Counted from the first letter of the stretch, positions 18,638 to 27,599 are shown. The stretch is 28,000 nt of DNA from UBA6164 sp964344155 (GCA_964344155.1 CAYFMG010000012.1:1-28000); one strand, 5' to 3'. Notes: a model not told the origin generated them from the letters alone. A program made the numbers and translations.

Positions 18638-19279
18638 ATGATAATATTCTTAGATGAATCTAAAAAAATAAATAAATGAAAAAAATGACAATATATTTTT
18701 TGATGACTTATTACAACCTACAAGCCAAGTACTATAGATAAAATATATTGAGAATTTTTAGAAGAAATAGGAGTATCATTAAAGTGATGAGAACTAAAAT
18801 CAACAGATAGAAATTATAAAGATAAAATTTATTGATTTTACAGTTTCTTAATTTCAAAATGATATATGAAAAATATAGAATTTTGTTGAATTTATATAGA
18901 TGAATATAAAGAAAATGGAAATAACTATATTGAAATGTTGACTATTTTAATGAGCTTTATTATTAAAAAAAATAAATTTAATAATAACTGATTTTCAAAA
19001 ATTCAAATTATAGCCGATAAACTAAAACTTAATAAAAATGAAAATTATATTCAAAAATTACTTAACAAAAATCTACATTGATTAAAACAAGAAAATTATC
19101 TAAAAATTATTTGATTTGATTTTTATAATTCTAAAAAATTCTGATGATTACAATTTGCTGATTTTATAGCTTGAATATTAAGAAAAAAGTATATTGAAAA
19201 TAAAGAAAATTTACCCTATAATTTTATAGAATACTTTGTAAATAAAGAGATTAAAATAATTAAAATTTTAAGCAAATAA
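18638..19279 (+). CDS. DUF3800 protein, RNase H-like fold
   Basis: A 213-residue protein whose ends match the DUF3800 family: the N terminus MIIFLDESKK followed by YIFGGLITT, and near the C terminus GGLQFADFIAGILRKKY. The aspartates in FLDES and QFADF correspond to conserved acidic positions of this RNase H-like family, whose members occur near mobile elements and defence genes; the activity is unproven. Of its glycine codons 16 are TGA and only 2 are GGN, the strongest TGA bias in the window. With the standard code no ORF would be seen at all. Start ATG at 18638. No clear own promoter was found; it may depend on read-through from fusA. Confidence 0.78.
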
Positions 19280-19280
19280 A

Positions 19281-19356
19281 AAAAGAGAGCATCCATTAGT
19301 TTCATAGACTACAGAATCACTCCATGATCTCCACTAACCAATAATTTCTCTTTCTT
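19281..19356. other. Nested hairpin element, terminator or small RNA candidate
   Basis: Three helices can nest: AAAGAGA (19282-19288) with TCTCTTT (19347-19353), TTAGT (19296-19300) with ACTAA (19333-19337), and an inner stem AGA-TCA/TGATCT at 19313-19330. The segment is less AT-rich than its surroundings. On the minus strand it ends in seven T residues. It may terminate the DUF3800 gene or be a small RNA read on the minus strand. No known riboswitch consensus was recognised. Confidence 0.4.
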
Positions 19357-19397
19357 ACAGCTAATTATATACTAAAAATCAAAAAAACAAAATTTTT

Positions 19398-19442
19398 TTG
19401 TAATTTTAAGATATTTAACTATAATATTTATATATTATAGTT
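19398..19442 (+). promoter_or_regulatory. Promoter with operator-like dyad
   Basis: TTGTAA (19398-19403), 16 bases, TATAAT (19420-19425). A perfect 11-bp inverted repeat, AACTATAATAT (19417-19427) and ATATTATAGTT (19432-19442), covers the -10 and start site, fitting a repressor site for the following small gene. Confidence 0.5.
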
Positions 19443-19454
19443 AATAAAATTATT

Positions 19455-19697
19455 ATGAATCAATGTACCCATCATAGTGAAAGTGAAGAAGATCAATTAT
19501 TTAGTATTCTTGCAGAGTACAATGGAGAAAATATAGATACTGAAGATTATTTAGATAATTTATTTAATAGTGAATATGAGGATGAAATCAATGAACATTA
19601 CTTACTTAAAGTTGAGAGAATATTAGCAATAGATGCTAAACGTACAAAAATAGATCAATTAACAAGAGAAGATTATAATATTAGATTTACTATATAA
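19455..19697 (+). CDS. Small acidic hypothetical protein
   Basis: An 80-residue protein rich in Asp and Glu, beginning MNQCTHHSESEEDQLF and ending TREDYNIRFTI. It has no TGA codon and a single Gly (GGA). There is no signal peptide or membrane segment, and I do not recognise a family. It follows a good promoter with a palindromic -10 region and stops 7 bases before the transposase remnant. It could be the surviving front of a gene cut by the insertion, or a stand-alone small regulator. Confidence 0.55.
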   Translation: MNQCTHHSESEEDQLFSILAEYNGENIDTEDYLDNLFNSEYEDEINEHYLLKVERILAIDAKRTKIDQLTREDYNIRFTI

Positions 19698-19704
19698 TGT
19701 TTAA

Positions 19705-20055
19705 AACTTTTATGAAGCTAGTGTTGATACTACTTTAGAAGATTTTCTAAAACTTCCAAAATATAAAAGAAAAACTATGACTTTTGATAACTGAAGAGAG
19801 TTTGCTTATCATTATAATATTGAAAGAGAAACTAATATGAATATTTACTTTGCTCATCCTTATTGTTCTCGGGAAAGATGAACTAATGAAAATACTAATT
19901 GATTACCAAGACAGTTTTTACCTAAAGGTTCTGATTTTGAACTTTTGAATGAAAAAGAGCTACAAAAATATGTAACTCTCATTAATAATAGACCTAGGGA
20001 AAGATTATGATTTAAAACTCCTTATGAAGTTTTTTATTGATTAAAAGTGATTTAA
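19705..20055 (+). pseudogene. IS30-family transposase, C-terminal remnant
   Basis: The last ~116 codons of an IS30-type DDE transposase. KTMTFDNGREFA carries the second catalytic Asp, and YFAHPYCSRERGTNENTNG carries the catalytic Glu; LINNRPRERLGFKTPYEVF is the typical end. The helix-turn-helix N terminus and the first Asp are missing: the frame opens just after a TAA at 19702-19704 and has no start. At least five glycines are TGA, so the element was adapted to this code before decay. I could not identify terminal inverted repeats. A terminator follows at 20093. Confidence 0.85.
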
Positions 20056-20092
20056 ATAAATATATTTATTTTTTTGTATTCACAAGCCATTT

Positions 20093-20122
20093 AAAAAATC
20101 TGAAAATATTTTCAGATTTTTT
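20093..20122. terminator. Bidirectional terminator
   Basis: A nearly perfect palindrome, AAAAAATCTGAAAA with its complement, and T runs on both strands. It separates the converging transposase remnant and the minus-strand gene that ends at 20130. Confidence 0.8.
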
Positions 20123-20129
20123 TGTTTTT

Positions 20130-21644
20130 TTATTTGATTTTATATAAAGAAATTAATTTTTCAAATGATATCTCATATATTCAATATCCAAATAAAAATA
20201 GAATATTTCCATTAAATTCATTATAATAAATAGCTTCGAAATCTTTAAATGTAGAAAAATTATTTATTTGAGAAATATTTATATTTATATTTTTATTAGA
20301 AATTGGAAAATATATTCATCAAATATTTCACTTTTTATTAATTCATTGAGAATATATTATACTATTACTTGGTCATGAAGTAATTGCTTTTATATTTTCA
20401 ATTTTAGGAATAACATCAACTATATTATTATTATTTAAATTTAAATAATATAACTTATCATTATTAGTAAAATAAAATCACTCTTTTCAAGCTATAGTAG
20501 TAAAGTTATACTCTTCATATATTCATATTTTTTCTTTTTCTACCCATTTTCAATTTAAATATAGATATAATACACCATCCCATAAAAAACCTTTTTTATT
20601 TCATGGTAAATTAACTAATCAATGAAAATATTTATTATAAGTATATGGTTCTCCGTTCCATGTAGTTTCATATGGTACTCATTTTGGCTTATGAAAATTA
20701 TTTTCAATTATAAATTCATTATTAACTAGTTTATAAACATGAAAATCTGAATAAATATAAACATGATTATTTACTATAAATAATCATTCTATAGTTTCAT
20801 CTTTTTTAAATTTATGTTTAAATGGTATTATATTTTTTACATCACTACCTTCTCAAATTCATAAATAAATTTTTCTATCAGATCCTTTATGCCATTTTCT
20901 AGACAAGGTGCCCCATATATTATTATCAAAATTTATTTCTTCTATATTAGCACCTAAAGAATCTATTTTATTATTTTTTAAATTTAATACTTCTGAATAA
21001 TCTTTTCCAATTGAATTTATAATTAAATAATTATTTTTTTTAAAAGACTTTGTTATTCAATAAATAAAATCATAATAATAATATTTTATATCATTTAAAA
21101 CATTATTATTAGGATAAGGAAACTCTCAATCCTCTATACTAATTGGTTTATTATTATATTTCGTCCGCCAATACTTTATATTTAAATTATTAATTTTATC
21201 ATCATTTCATAATCTCATTAAAATTCTTAAAGATTCTTTTTCTTGTCACCATAAATAATCATTTTGGACTACTTTTCAATTTTTATCTAATAAAAGTGCC
21301 GAATCTCCTCAACATCCATAATATTCTCAAGTATCTGCATTATAAACTTCCATATCATCTAAATCTATTCATTTGTAATTTTTAAATTCAATATCTATTC
21401 ATAACATTTTATATGGTTCTCATTTATTATCTAATCTTGGTGAATCATACCTAAAAGCTTTATGAATTATTACATCTATATTTTCTAATGCTTCTGATTG
21501 AATTTTTAATGTATTATCTATAGATTTTATTATTTCTTTATTTTCTGATCAATCTTCTTCATCCTTAAGGTAAGGAGCTAACATAGATATAATTATTGAT
21601 AAGATAAAAATAATTATTAAAGGCTTAAATTTGTTCTTTTTCAT
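20130..21644 (-). CDS. Signal-bearing hypothetical protein
   Basis: A 504-residue protein with an N-terminal basic-hydrophobic segment, MKKNKFKPLIIIFILSIII, that should be a signal peptide or membrane anchor; no Cys follows, so it is not a lipoprotein. The rest is rich in Asn, Tyr, Ile and Lys, with recurring short units such as NNHVYIYSDFHVYKLVNN and NNDKLYYLNLNNN, each about one beta-hairpin. This suggests a beta-propeller or similar all-beta repeat protein outside the membrane, as inference only. Many glycines are TGA and the frame is intact. Start ATG at 21642-21644. It has no operon partner and no recognised family. A surface or host-contact role is plausible for an episymbiont but unproven. 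Confidence 0.7.
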
Positions 21645-21996
21645 TATATAATTAAACATTTTTTTAACTCTTAATTTAATAAAGTAATTTTATTATAATA
21701 ATATATATTATTTTACAAAAAATTTAAAAATAAAAATTTTTTGTGCCATTTTGTTTGCTTTATTTTAAATTATTATTACTATGTAGTTACTTGCAAAAGA
21801 TTTGCGAGTATTAAAAAGTGAATAAAATTTAAAATCAATTCTTTAAAAAATTAATTTTTTTATGAAAACTAATATGTAGTTTTCCCTTCTACAATCACAA
21901 AATAAACTAATTTTCAAGTTGTGTAATATTTCTATTACATAACTTTTAAAGAAACTGATTTTTTCGTACAATAGTGTAATACTTAATAAAGTAAAA
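21645..21996 (+). promoter_or_regulatory. Gene-free region with hairpin-rich rny leader
   Basis: No ORF in 352 bases. Three hairpins are visible: TACTTGCAAA/TTTGCGAGTA (21788-21810), AAAACTA/TAGTTTT (21865-21883) and AAGTTGTGTAATA/TATTACATAACTT (about 21916-21945, one G-U). TACAAT at about 21967-21972 could be a -10 but lacks a good -35. The left part (21690-21730) may hold a minus-strand promoter, TTGTAA-15-TATAAT, for the gene at 20130-21644. Confidence 0.45.
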
Positions 21997-23481
21997 ATGA
22001 ATTATATACTGATGCTAGCAGCTGTTGTCTTTTGAATGACACTAACTGCTGTAATCTTTTTCCTGTTGGAAAAGAAAAAAACTGCTAAAGCAGGAAAAAA
22101 ATCTGAAGACCTAATAAAAAAGGCTGAAGAAAAAAGAAATTCTATTTTAGAAGAAGCTAGAAAAGAAAGTTATGAAATAACAAAAAAAGCTGAAAAAATA
22201 GAAGAAAGAATTTTAGATAGAGAAGAAAAAATAGAAAAAAAATTAGAACAAATAGAAAAAAAACAAGATAAAATAATAAATAGAGAAAATGAACTAAGAG
22301 AAGAAAAAGAAAAACTAGAAGATAAAAAATTAGAGCTAGAATGAAAACTAGCAGAAATGTCTAAGCTTACAGAAAAAGAAGCTCGTGAACTTTTTGTAAA
22401 AGAAATAAAAGAAAAATTCCAAGAAGATTGAGTAGAAGTTATAAAAAAATATAAGAAAAAAATAGAAGATGATAAAAAAGAAATATCTAAAGATATAATC
22501 TTAAAATCTATACAACAATATGCTTGAGATGTTACTTCTGAAGTAACTACAACCCTAATACAATTACCTTCTGATGACTTAAAAGGGAAACTAATCGGTA
22601 AAGAAGGTAGAAATATTACTACTTTTGAAAAATCTGCTTGAGTAGCATTAATTATAGATGATACTCCTGATACTGTGTTTATATCTGCTTTTGATTTATT
22701 CAGAAGATATATAGCTAAAAAATCTTTAGAAAAACTAATCGAAGATGGTAGAATTCAACCTGCTAGAATAGAAGAAGTTGTAGCTAAAACAGAAGAAGAA
22801 GCTGATATACTATTAAAAGAACTAGGTAATAAAGTAGTTGATGAGTTAGGTATTAGAAACTTGCCTGATGAAATTATTCCTGTAATAGGTAAACTTAGAT
22901 TCAGAACTAGTTATGGTCAAAATATATTAAAACACTCTAAAGAAACAGCTATTATAGCAGAAGCTTTAGCTAAAGAATTAGGTGCTGATGCTAAATTAGT
23001 AAAAATTGGTTGATTATTACATGATATAGGAAAAGCATTAGATCAAGATTATGAATGAACTCATCCTGAAATAGGTTGAAAACTAGCAAGAAAATATAAA
23101 CTAAATGAAAAAATAATAGACATGATTGAAAATCATCATGGTGAACAATTTAGTATTTCTTTAGAAGCTGCTATAGTTCAAGTTGCTGATGCTATATCAT
23201 CTGTAAGACCTTGAGCAAGAAGAGAAGTAATTGAAGATTACCTAAAAAGAGTTCAAGAAATGGAAGCTTTAGTACAAAGTTATTCATGAGTAAACAAAGC
23301 CTATGCCCTATCTGCTGGTAGAGAAATAAGAGTATTTGTAGATGCTAATACTATATCAGATATAGAAGCAGCTGAAATGGCTAAAAAAATAGCTGATAAT
23401 ATACAAGATAAACTATCATACCCTGGTGAAGTAAAAGTAAACCTTATCAGAGAAATGAGAGTTATAGAAGTAGCTAAATAA
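21997..23481 (+). CDS. rny: Ribonuclease Y
   Basis: Membrane-anchored endoribonuclease that starts mRNA decay; 494 residues. Order: N-terminal membrane helix (MNYILMLAAVVFGM, residues 1-25), a long charged coiled coil (about 30-180), the KH RNA-binding site GKLIGKEGRNITTFEKSAG (about 195), then the HD domain with GGLLHDIGKAL (about 340) and a downstream ENHHGEQ metal motif. Glycines at KSAG and GGLLHD are TGA. Start ATG at 21997 is needed to keep the membrane helix; starting at 22036 would cut it. A structured leader precedes it and a hairpin repeat follows before efp. Confidence 0.95.
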
Positions 23482-23494
23482 TGAAAATGAATTC

Positions 23495-23618
23495 ATAATC
23501 CACCCTTGAATTCCCTCCTTTAATACTAAAGGAGGGAGGCTACAAATTAAATAAAATACTTTAATAAAAAGGCTTCCTTTAGTATTAAAGGAAGCTGTCC
23601 GAAGGACTGATGGATTAT
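23495..23618. repeat. Three-hairpin palindromic element between rny and efp
   Basis: An outer stem (ATAATCCACC, 23495-23504, with GATGGATTAT, 23609-23618) encloses CCCTCCTTTA/TAAAGGAGGG (23513-23536), GCTTCCTTTA/TAAAGGAAGC (23572-23595) and GTCC-GAA-GGAC (23597-23607). The first two hairpins share the CCTTTA-4-TAAAGG core. It resembles the elements at 27529-28000 and looks like a REP-type family. It could also process or terminate the rny transcript. Confidence 0.7.
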
Positions 23619-23646
23619 TAAAATATTAAAACTTAAAAAGAAAAAT

Positions 23647-24204
23647 ATGTACAATTGAAATGATTTAAAAGTAGGTAAAAAATTTATAATGGATGGTGCT
23701 CCTTACGAAGTGCTATCATATTCTCAAAAAGTAATGGGAAGATGAGGTTCTATTATAAATATTAAAGCGAAAAACTTATTAACATGAGCTAATATTCCAA
23801 AAACACTATCAGATAGTGATAAGTTTGCTCCTGCTGATATTACAACAAATGAATATGATTATTTATACAATGATGGTGAAAATTACTTTTTTATGAACAA
23901 CACTACTTTTGAACAAGTAGAATTAAAAAAAGAAGCTTTGGATGGTTGAGAATTATTTTTAATCGATTGAGACAAAGTTTTACTACAAGAATTTAATGGT
24001 AATCCTATAAATGTAAATCTAGAACCAACTTGTACTCTAGAAGTAGTAGAAACTCCACCATGAGAAAAATGAGATACAGCAACATGATGAAAAAAACCAG
24101 CAACGATGAATACATGATTAGTTATACAAGTACCTTTGTTTATAAATGTTTGAGATAAGTTAGTTATAGACACAAGAACAAAAGAATATAGAAGTAGAGC
24201 TTAA
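23647..24204 (+). CDS. efp: Elongation factor P
   Basis: Binds between the P and E sites and rescues ribosomes stalled on polyproline; 185 residues, normal. Domain I has the modification loop QKVMGRGGSIINIKAKNLL with Arg32 at the tip where E. coli has Lys34; the glycine after Arg32 is TGA. Domain III ends GLVIQVPLFINVGDKLVIDT, near-invariant in the family, though the usual TRTGEY reads TRTKEY. Start ATG at 23647 gives MYNGNDLKVGKKFIMDG. Codon TGA is used freely. It lies downstream of rny behind a hairpin repeat and upstream of lgt. Confidence 0.95.
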
Positions 24205-24302
24205 AATATAAAAATATTTTAATAAGAAACTTTGAGCATTTAAATATAAAATATATATAAGAAATTGTGAAAAGTTTTGTTTAAAGATATTTTTATATTT
24301 TA
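24202..24302 (+). promoter_or_regulatory. Long-range inverted repeat and possible lgt promoter
   Basis: Positions 24202-24217 and 24287-24302 are perfect 16-bp inverted repeats, 69 bases apart; the left arm starts on the efp stop codon. Between them lies TTGAGC (24232-24237), 16 bases, TATATA (24254-24259), a plausible promoter for lgt. All-A/T arms make chance a real alternative. Confidence 0.4.
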
Positions 24303-24328
24303 AATTATTACAATTTAATTAAAAAATT

Positions 24329-25099
24329 ATGTTTCCACTATTTGAACCAGTTGAATGATTTATCATATACACATTTGGTTTAACAATAACAATATGTTTT
24401 TTCCTATTTATATGGATGATCAAAAAGTTATCTATTAGATTTTGATATGATTATCTAATATTTAAGAAAAATATATTATGGTTATTTTTATGAGTATTTA
24501 TATTTTCTAGATTATTTTATGTTATATGAAAATGGCATGATCTAAAATATATAAAAAACCCATTTGAATTTTTTATAATGAATGATTATAATTTTTCTTT
24601 AGCATGAGCTATTATATGATTTTTTACAGTATTTTTTATACTATTAAAAATCAGAAAAGAAAAACTAAACAACTTTATAGACGGAATCACCCTATCATTA
24701 CTATTTGTGCTTGTTATTGGTTTCATATGAGCACTATTATGATGACAAGTATATGGTAGAGAAACTTTATTATGAATAGAAATATCATACACACACCCAT
24801 TTACTCCTGTACCATATCAAGTACCAATATTCCCCCTTCCAATAGTTTACTCAATAATGTTTTTTATACTATTCTCTATATCATACATTAGTTCTATGTA
24901 TATAAATGTTAAATGAATAGTTTGATATATATGACTTATAGCATCAGCTTCAGTGTTACTCATTTTTGAATTTTTTAGTTGAAAATATGATATATTTAAA
25001 GATTCTTTATGAATTAACCTAACTCAAACTTTTGCCATAACACTAATAATATTCTGTGCTTACAGATTGCTACTAATATTTAAAACAAATAATAATTAA
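24329..25099 (+). CDS. lgt: Prolipoprotein diacylglyceryl transferase-like protein
   Basis: Membrane enzyme family that transfers diacylglycerol to the lipobox cysteine of prolipoproteins; 256 residues with about seven hydrophobic segments. Supporting segments: the start MFPLFEPVEGFIIYTFGL, FIFSRLFYVIGKWHD (early Lgt-like arginine), NFSLAGAIIGFF, and GALLGGQVYGRETLLGIEI followed by VPIFPLPIVYS, the counterpart of the Lgt signature region with its essential Arg. The expected HPTQLY-like motif reads FPLPIVY, so key positions are diverged. Glycine is largely TGA. It sits 3 bases ahead of comEC, probably cotranscribed. A diverged Lgt homologue of other function remains possible. Confidence 0.75.
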
Positions 25100-25102
25100 T
25101 AA

Positions 25103-26578
25103 GTGAAAAATATTTTATTTATCTATTTTACAATTTTTTTATTAATCTTTGTTTTTATAAACAACTTAATAATAAAAACTCATATTTCGCTCCTAGTACT
25201 ATTTATACTAGGAGTGTTTTTTTTGCTGTACTACCTTTTATCAAAAAAGCATCTCATAGTTACCATTATTTGCATTATATGAGCTCTTGTATGAATTTTG
25301 GTATCATACCATCATTTGGAAAAAATAAATCAAAATACTAGCTTTTTAAGTAAATATTATGATAAAAAAGAAACTATTACTTTGGAAATACTTAATACAA
25401 GCAAAATTGGTGATTATAATATAGAATATATAGCTAAGTTAAAAAAGTTATGAGATAAAAAAATTGATTCTAATATAAAAGTCTTGGTAAAAACTTCTAA
25501 GAATAATAGTTTTGAAAAATGATATATAATAAAAACTGATTCTAAAATCAGAGAGATAAAAAATTTTGAAGGTTTCTCTTATAAATACTATATGTTAAGT
25601 AAAAATATATATTTTAGTACTGTTTTGTATAATTATGAGTTAATAAAACAAAAGGAGTTAAATTTCTTAGAATCAAATATAATAAAAATCAGAAAAACTT
25701 TTTTGGATGCTATTTATGAAATATATCCAAAAGAAGAGGCTATTTTTTTGTGATGAATACTTTTTGGGGCAAGAGAATCTCTACCAAAAGACTTACAACA
25801 AGATTTTAATAACTCTTGATTAACTCATTTTATAGCGGTTTCTTGATTTAATATAACTATACTAGTAGTATTTTTTAGTTATTTATTAAAATACTTCCCT
25901 ATTTTTCTAAGGATTATCATTATTACTTTTTTTATTTTTTCTTTTACTCTTTTAGTATGAGATACGGCACCTGTTGTTAGAGCTTCTATTATGTGACTGA
26001 TATGATATTATATAATTTCATCTGGTAGAAAAGCAAATAGTATTTCTATAATACTGTTTACTGCTTTAATTATGATTTTGATATCTCCTTTAAGTATAAA
26101 TTATGATATTTCTATGCATTTAAGTTTTCTTGCTGTTTTATGAATTATTTATACTCAGAAGTTTTTTGAAAGGATTTTTTATTTTTTACCAAATTTTCTG
26201 GAAATAAAAATGGCTTTTTGTTTAACTTTATCTGCTATGAGTTTAAGTCTTCCTATTATAGTTTTAAACTTTGGACAGATGTCTATATTATCTCCCTTGG
26301 CTAATATAGCGGTTTCTTGGACTATTCCTATTGCTATGCTGTTTGGTTTTATATCTACATCTGTCTATTTTGTCCATAATATACTATGAATTTGTCTATG
26401 ATATATGGCCTGGATTTTATTAAAATGGGATATTATGGTAGTACATTTTTTCTGAAAACAGGAGTGGTCATTGTTACAGATTGATTTATGAGTTTACAAA
26501 TATCATTTTGAATTGTTGTATTTTATTATTTTGATTTTTCTTATTTTATGGTTTAGAGAAAAAAATGATGCAGCTTAA
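25103..26578 (+). CDS. comEC: ComEC/Rec2-type DNA uptake channel
   Basis: Inner-membrane channel for single-stranded DNA import in natural competence; 491 residues. Four N-terminal hydrophobic segments are followed by a soluble region (about 85-215). The competence domain then opens with LFGARESLPKDLQQDF and SGLTHFIAVSGFNITIL (about 225-260) and GDTAPVVRASIMGLIGYYI, the ComEC signature. About eight hydrophobic helices follow. The C-terminal metallo-beta-lactamase domain of long ComEC proteins is absent, as in many CPR members. Start GTG at 25103-25105, 3 bases after lgt; no better start was seen. The last codons lie in a 28-bp palindrome and overlap the convergent gene by 3 to 4 bases. Confidence 0.88.
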
Positions 26579-26590
26579 GCTGCATCATTT
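26563..26590. terminator. Perfect 28-bp palindrome shared by two gene ends
   Basis: The 14-base arm AAATGATGCAGCTT is followed at once by its exact complement. The central TTAA holds both stop codons: comEC TAA at 26576-26578 and the minus-strand TAA at 26575-26577. On the minus strand seven T residues follow, giving an intrinsic terminator; on the plus strand the T run is short. Confidence 0.85.
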
Positions 26591-27459
26591 CCACTTTTTA
26601 TATTATCTGTTAATTTATCAATTTCTCATGCTATAAACACATCTCCTGAATTTTCTGCTTCTTGTTTTAAATCCTCTCCCTGTGTTAATAGTTGTTGTAT
26701 TTGTTCTTGGTTTCATTCTTGTTTAGCTATTTCTAGTTCCATTTGCCAATCATTAAATTTTTGTTCTAATGCTTCAGCTTTAGCTTCAACTCATGCTTTC
26801 ATTTTTCTGAAAGCCATATCTTGTTTTCTTCATCATGCTCATTCTTTTTGGTTTACTATAGATTTTATCTCTTCAAATATATCTAGTTTTTCAAAAGGGT
26901 CTCATAAGCTTAAGTCTACTAGTAATTTATCTACTTGTTCTCTACTGTAATTCATTTTTCAATCAAGTACTACTTCTATTTGCATCTTAAATGCTACATT
27001 TAAAGCTTCATTTACTTCAAAGGATGCTCACGCTCCTCATTTTTCATATATTTCACTTAAAGACGCTCCTTCTACTTGAGTTGAGAAGTTTCACATTATA
27101 ATTTCTAGGTCTTCTTGGTAGCTATCAGAATTAAATCTTTCTAATCTTACTTCTTGTTCTTTTGGTTCAGATACACTTGATTTTATAATACTTTCAATTG
27201 TTTCAGGGTTATAAAACAATTGTTCTGCTCTTTGTTTATTAGCTTCTCTATCTTCATCTACTTGTTCTGTTGTTTCTGTTGTATTATCAGCTTGTTCTGT
27301 TTTTCATCAATACAAAGATACCATTAATTCCTTTTTTTGATCATCTAAAGAGGTTTTTAATGGTTTATTATATTCAGCATTTTCTTGTTCAGTATTTTCT
27401 CTTTCTCACAATTGAGGTTCTTTTGGTAACTGTTTAAATTGAGCTAAAGCATCAGGCAT
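26575..27459 (-). CDS. Acidic helical hypothetical protein
   Basis: A 294-residue soluble, acidic protein rich in Glu, Gln and Lys and without cysteine. It starts MPDALAQFKQLPKEPQLGE (ATG at 27457-27459). The C-terminal third (from about residue 205) looks like a coiled coil: GVEAKAEALEQKFNDWQMEL, then IQQLLTQGEDLKQEAENSG. There is no signal peptide. I do not recognise a family. About ten glycines are TGA. It ends NDAA, the same four residues as comEC, because both ends lie in one palindrome. A promoter with a strong dyad lies upstream. A structural or scaffold-type role is only a guess. Confidence 0.72.
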
Positions 27460-27473
27460 AATTTATTTATAAA

Positions 27474-27518
27474 AAAATAATTACTAATATTTTATCATAT
27501 TAGTAATTATTTTGTCAA
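27474..27518 (-). promoter_or_regulatory. Promoter and 17-bp dyad upstream of the 294-residue gene
   Basis: On the minus strand TTGACA (27513-27518) is followed after 18 bases by TAAAAT. A perfect 17-bp inverted repeat (27474-27490 with 27497-27513, 6-base loop) covers the spacer and -10 and is followed by T residues. It could be an operator, an attenuator, or the terminator of an upstream transcript. Confidence 0.5.
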
Positions 27519-27528
27519 ATAGGTGTGT

Positions 27529-27599
27529 TAAAGACCATCCCCTTTCGCTATAGCTCATTCCCCCTCCTTACTAAGGAGGGGGTTAGGGGGTGGTCTTTA
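27529..27599. repeat. Cruciform-like palindromic element
   Basis: A 14-bp outer stem (TAAAGACCATCCCC at 27529-27542 with 27586-27599, one G-U) encloses CCCCCTCCTTA / TAAGGAGGGGG (27560-27582). The architecture resembles the 23495-23618 element. Confidence 0.7.

Noticed and set aside
19281..19356. Known riboswitch, SRP RNA or 6S RNA
   Set aside because: No consensus of these families could be matched by eye; the following gene is not a typical riboswitch target.
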